This document shows positions 31,719 through 33,940 of a DNA stretch of 33,940 nucleotides, piece by piece. This DNA comes from Pseudomonas sp. S37 (GTDB taxonomy: Bacteria; Pseudomonadota; Gammaproteobacteria; Pseudomonadales; Pseudomonadaceae). Location of the stretch: contig NZ_JACVZC010000063.1 in assembly GCF_016658545.1 (NCBI RefSeq), positions 1-33,940 on the forward strand, read 5' to 3'. Made by a program: the position numbers and the translations under genes. The notes beneath the pieces are model-generated. The model was not told the DNA's origin. It made no database searches and worked only from the letters and a program-made list of their open reading frames with translations. How positions within the stretch are numbered: the stretch's first letter is position 1; each line of letters begins with the position of its first letter.

Positions 31719-32840
31719 ATGAACGACTTCAAACGCCTGCCCGCCGATTTCTGCGCGAACGCCGAAGAGGCCTTCACCATCCCTGCCAACTTCTACACCC
31801 AGGCTTCGGTGTTCGAGCACGAGAAGGAAGCCATCTTCGCCCGCAGCTGGATCTGCGTGGGCCACCGCAGCGAAGTGGCAGACAACAACGCTTACATCAC
31901 CCGCGAAGTGATTGGCGAAAGCATCATCGTCGTGCGGGGCCGTGACAGCGTGCTGCGCGCGTTCTACAACGTCTGTCCGCACCGTGGCCACCAGCTGCTC
32001 AGCGGCAGCGGCAAGGCCAAGAACGTCATCACCTGCCCGTACCACGCCTGGACCTTCAAGCTCGACGGCGAACTGGCCCACGCCCGCAACTGCGACAACG
32101 TGGTCAACTTCGACAAGGAAAACTCCACCCTGGTGCAGCTGCGTGTCGAGGAATACGCCGGTTTCATCTTCATCAACATGGACATGGACGCCGGCTCCGT
32201 CGAAGACCAGTTGCCAGGCATGCAAGCGCGCATGCGTGAAGCCTGCGCGGTCATCGATGACCTGCACCTGGCGGCGCGCTTTGTCAGCGACACCCCGGCC
32301 AACTGGAAGTCGATCGTCGACAACTACCTCGAGTGCTACCACTGCGCCCCTGCCCACCCAGGCTTCTCCGACTCGGTCGACGTTGGCCAGTACAGCCATA
32401 GCATGCACGGCAACTGGACCCTGCAATACGGCCTGGCCAAGCCCTCGGAGCAGTCGTTCAAGTTCGATGAAAGCGTGAAGGACCCTTCGTTCGCCGGTTT
32501 CTGGGCCTGGCCGTGCACCATGTTCAACGTACCACCAGGGGCCAACTTCATGACCGTGATCTACGAGTTCCCGGTCGATGCCGAAACCACCCTGCAGCAC
32601 TACGACATCTACTTCCTCAACAAGGACATTACCGAAGAACAGCAGAAGCTGATCGACTGGTATCGCGAAGTGTTCCGCCCAGAAGACCTGCGCCTGGTCG
32701 AAAGCGTGCAGAAGGGCCTGAAGTCGCGCGGCTACCGTGGCCAGGGCCGGATCATGGCCGACCGCGAGCGCAGCGGCATGAGCGAACACGGCATTGCCCA
32801 CTTCCACAACCTGATCGCCGTGGCCCACCTCGACGATTGA
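31719..32840 (+). CDS. cntA: Carnitine monooxygenase, Rieske oxygenase subunit
   Basis: A 373-residue Rieske-type oxygenase that cleaves L-carnitine to trimethylamine and malic semialdehyde with O2 and electrons from CntB. The Rieske [2Fe-2S] ligands are C86, H88, C106 and H109 (CPHRGH, CPYHAW). The mononuclear iron ligands are H208, H213 and D323. The bridging residue between sites is E205 (NYLECYHC) instead of the usual aspartate, a hallmark of CntA/YeaW. The C-terminal SVQKGLKSRGYRGQGRIM also matches E. coli YeaW. It is followed 77 bp later by cntB, with a strong hairpin in between. Related substrates such as gamma-butyrobetaine are possible. Confidence 0.95.
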   Translation: MNDFKRLPADFCANAEEAFTIPANFYTQASVFEHEKEAIFARSWICVGHRSEVADNNAYITREVIGESIIVVRGRDSVLRAFYNVCPHRGHQLLSGSGKAKNVITCPYHAWTFKLDGELAHARNCDNVVNFDKENSTLVQLRVEEYAGFIFINMDMDAGSVEDQLPGMQARMREACAVIDDLHLAARFVSDTPANWKSIVDNYLECYHCAPAHPGFSDSVDVGQYSHSMHGNWTLQYGLAKPSEQSFKFDESVKDPSFAGFWAWPCTMFNVPPGANFMTVIYEFPVDAETTLQHYDIYFLNKDITEEQQKLIDWYREVFRPEDLRLVESVQKGLKSRGYRGQGRIMADRERSGMSEHGIAHFHNLIAVAHLDD

Positions 32841-32872
32841 TGGCAACCGCTCCACGTTTATTGGCACGTAAA

Positions 32873-32898
32873 GGTGGGCGGCAGGCCTGCCGCGCACC
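32873..32898 (+). other. Hairpin between cntA and cntB
   Basis: GGTG-G-GCGGCAGG / CCTGCCGC-G-CACC forms a palindrome of 12 paired positions with one G-G mismatch, 32 nt after the cntA stop and just before the cntB ribosome site (GAGG at 32909). It has no U tract. It could set the relative expression of the two subunits. Confidence 0.55.
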
Positions 32899-32917
32899 CA
32901 GGCAGTCGAGGTGAACC

Positions 32918-33889
32918 ATGGCCAACACTTATGAAATGTTCAGCGTTCGCGTCACCGACGTGGAACAAGCCACGCCGCTGATCAAGCGCTTTACCCTGGC
33001 CCGCGAAGATGGCGCGGCAATGCCGGCCTTTACCGGTGGCAGCCACGTCATCGTGCAGATGCAAGGCGCCGACGGCAGCCAGTTCAGCAACGCCTACTCG
33101 TTGATGAGCGACCCGCGCGACACCCGCAGCTACCAGATTGGCGTGCGCCTGGAAGAGCAGTCCAAGGGCGGCTCGGCGTTCATGCACCACCAGGTGGAAG
33201 TCGGCACCCGCCTGACCATCTCTTCGCCCAACAACCTGTTTGCCCTGGACCCTGCGGCTGGCCGCCATGTGCTGATTGCCGGTGGTATCGGCATTACCCC
33301 GTTCCTGGCGCAACTGCATGAGCTGGAAGGTGGCAGCGCCGATTATGAGCTGCACTATGCCTTCCGCGCGCCGGAACATGGGGCGTTCCAGGAACAACTG
33401 GCCAGCGGCCCACACGCTGAAAACACCCGTTTCTACATCGACAGCCTCGACCGCAAGCTCGACCTCGCCGTCCTGTGCGCGGGGCTGGATGAGCAAGCCC
33501 ACCTGTACGTGTGCGGCCCCAAGCCGCTGATCGACGCGGTCATCACCTGCGCCGCCAAGGCCGGCATTGCCGAGCACCGCGTGCACTGGGAACAGTTTGC
33601 CGCCACCCCGGTCACCGGCAGTGCCTTTACCGTGGTGCTGGCGCAGTCGGGGGTGGAATTGCAGGTCGAAGAAGGCATGACCATCCTGCAGGCCATCGAG
33701 AAATCCAAGGCTGCCAAGGTCGAGTGCCTGTGCCGCGAAGGCGTGTGCGGCACCTGCGAAACGGCCATCCTTGAAGGTGAGGCCGAGCACTACGACCAGT
33801 ACCTGAGCGATGAAGAAAAGGCGGCGCAGCAGAGCATCATGCTGTGTGTTTCGCGTGCCCGTACTGCCCGCCTGGTGCTCGACCTCTGA
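32918..33889 (+). CDS. cntB: Carnitine monooxygenase reductase subunit
   Basis: A 323-residue reductase that passes electrons from NAD(P)H to CntA. The ferredoxin-reductase-like FMN and NAD domains cover about 1-225 (GGSHVIVQM, SNAYSLMSDP, LIAGGIGITPFL, LYVCGPKPLI). A C-terminal plant-type [2Fe-2S] ferredoxin domain covers about 235-323, with the cluster motif VECLCREGVCGTCETAILEG and the last cysteine in IMLCVSR. It ends RLVLDL, as in E. coli YeaX. GAGG lies 7 nt before the ATG. A REP arm follows the stop. Confidence 0.95.
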   Translation: MANTYEMFSVRVTDVEQATPLIKRFTLAREDGAAMPAFTGGSHVIVQMQGADGSQFSNAYSLMSDPRDTRSYQIGVRLEEQSKGGSAFMHHQVEVGTRLTISSPNNLFALDPAAGRHVLIAGGIGITPFLAQLHELEGGSADYELHYAFRAPEHGAFQEQLASGPHAENTRFYIDSLDRKLDLAVLCAGLDEQAHLYVCGPKPLIDAVITCAAKAGIAEHRVHWEQFAATPVTGSAFTVVLAQSGVELQVEEGMTILQAIEKSKAAKVECLCREGVCGTCETAILEGEAEHYDQYLSDEEKAAQQSIMLCVSRARTARLVLDL

Positions 33890-33902
33890 CTGACGCGGTC
33901 CC

Positions 33903-33940
33903 TGTAGGAGCGGCCTTGTGTCGCGATGGGCCGCGCAGCG
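33903..33940. repeat. REP arm cut by the window edge
   Basis: TGTAGGAGCGGCCTTGTGTC followed by GCGATGGGCCGCGCAGCG matches the left arm of the repeat at 27549. The partner arm would lie beyond the window. Confidence 0.8.

Overview
The window reads as a chromosomal segment of a fluorescent Pseudomonas of the P. putida group. It has high G+C and dense gene packing. CatB, CatC and CatA keep the residue positions I recall for the P. putida enzymes. Many intergenic gaps hold Pseudomonas-type REP/BIME palindromes (core GTGGGAGCGG or GTAGGAGCGG). I found no rRNA, tRNA, CRISPR array, transposase or integrase. The annotation rests on reading the sequence and on family knowledge, without database searches.

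Layout. 1-5212: a TerC-family membrane protein; a visibly lower-G+C island with a PAAR-domain type VI secretion effector and two tandem, mutually homologous membrane proteins that look like its immunity proteins; then an SPFH/band-7 membrane protein. 5213-12964: an acyl-CoA dehydrogenase with a divergent LysR regulator, a solitary IscS-like cysteine desulfurase, a DUF1801 protein, an NfsB-type nitroreductase with a divergent LysR regulator, and an AraC regulator next to a LysE exporter. 12987-15741: a PAS-PAS-GGDEF-EAL cyclic-di-GMP protein preceded by a near-ideal CRP/Vfr palindrome, and a GNAT acetyltransferase.

15990-19531: the catechol ortho-cleavage cluster catBCA with divergent catR; a BIME lies inside the operon between catB and catC. 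19663-24295: a little-understood module of an SDR dehydrogenase, an aldonolactone/alditol-oxidase-type flavoprotein, a LuxR-type regulator and an EutH-like transporter. The SDR-oxidase operon and the EutH gene are each preceded by almost the same 20-bp palindrome in the same orientation, which suggests one regulon. 24411-27527: an acetylpolyamine amidohydrolase and an amino-acid/amine permease with a divergent Lrp/AsnC regulator.

27686-33889: a dmlR-like regulator, tartrate/D-malate dehydrogenase, a BCCT transporter and carnitine monooxygenase subunits cntA and cntB, in the same order as E. coli yeaTUVWX. The expected job is uptake of carnitine or a related quaternary amine, its cleavage to trimethylamine and malic semialdehyde, and use of the C4 product. 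The transporter and cntA promoters share GTTAA(C/G)C repeats 18 nt apart.

Most promising leads: the shared-box SDR/flavin-oxidase/EutH/LuxR module, the PAAR effector with duplicated immunity genes, the shared operator of the carnitine genes, the CRP-like site before the c-di-GMP gene, and a 125-bp tandem duplication joining a REP element to the 3' end of a gene.
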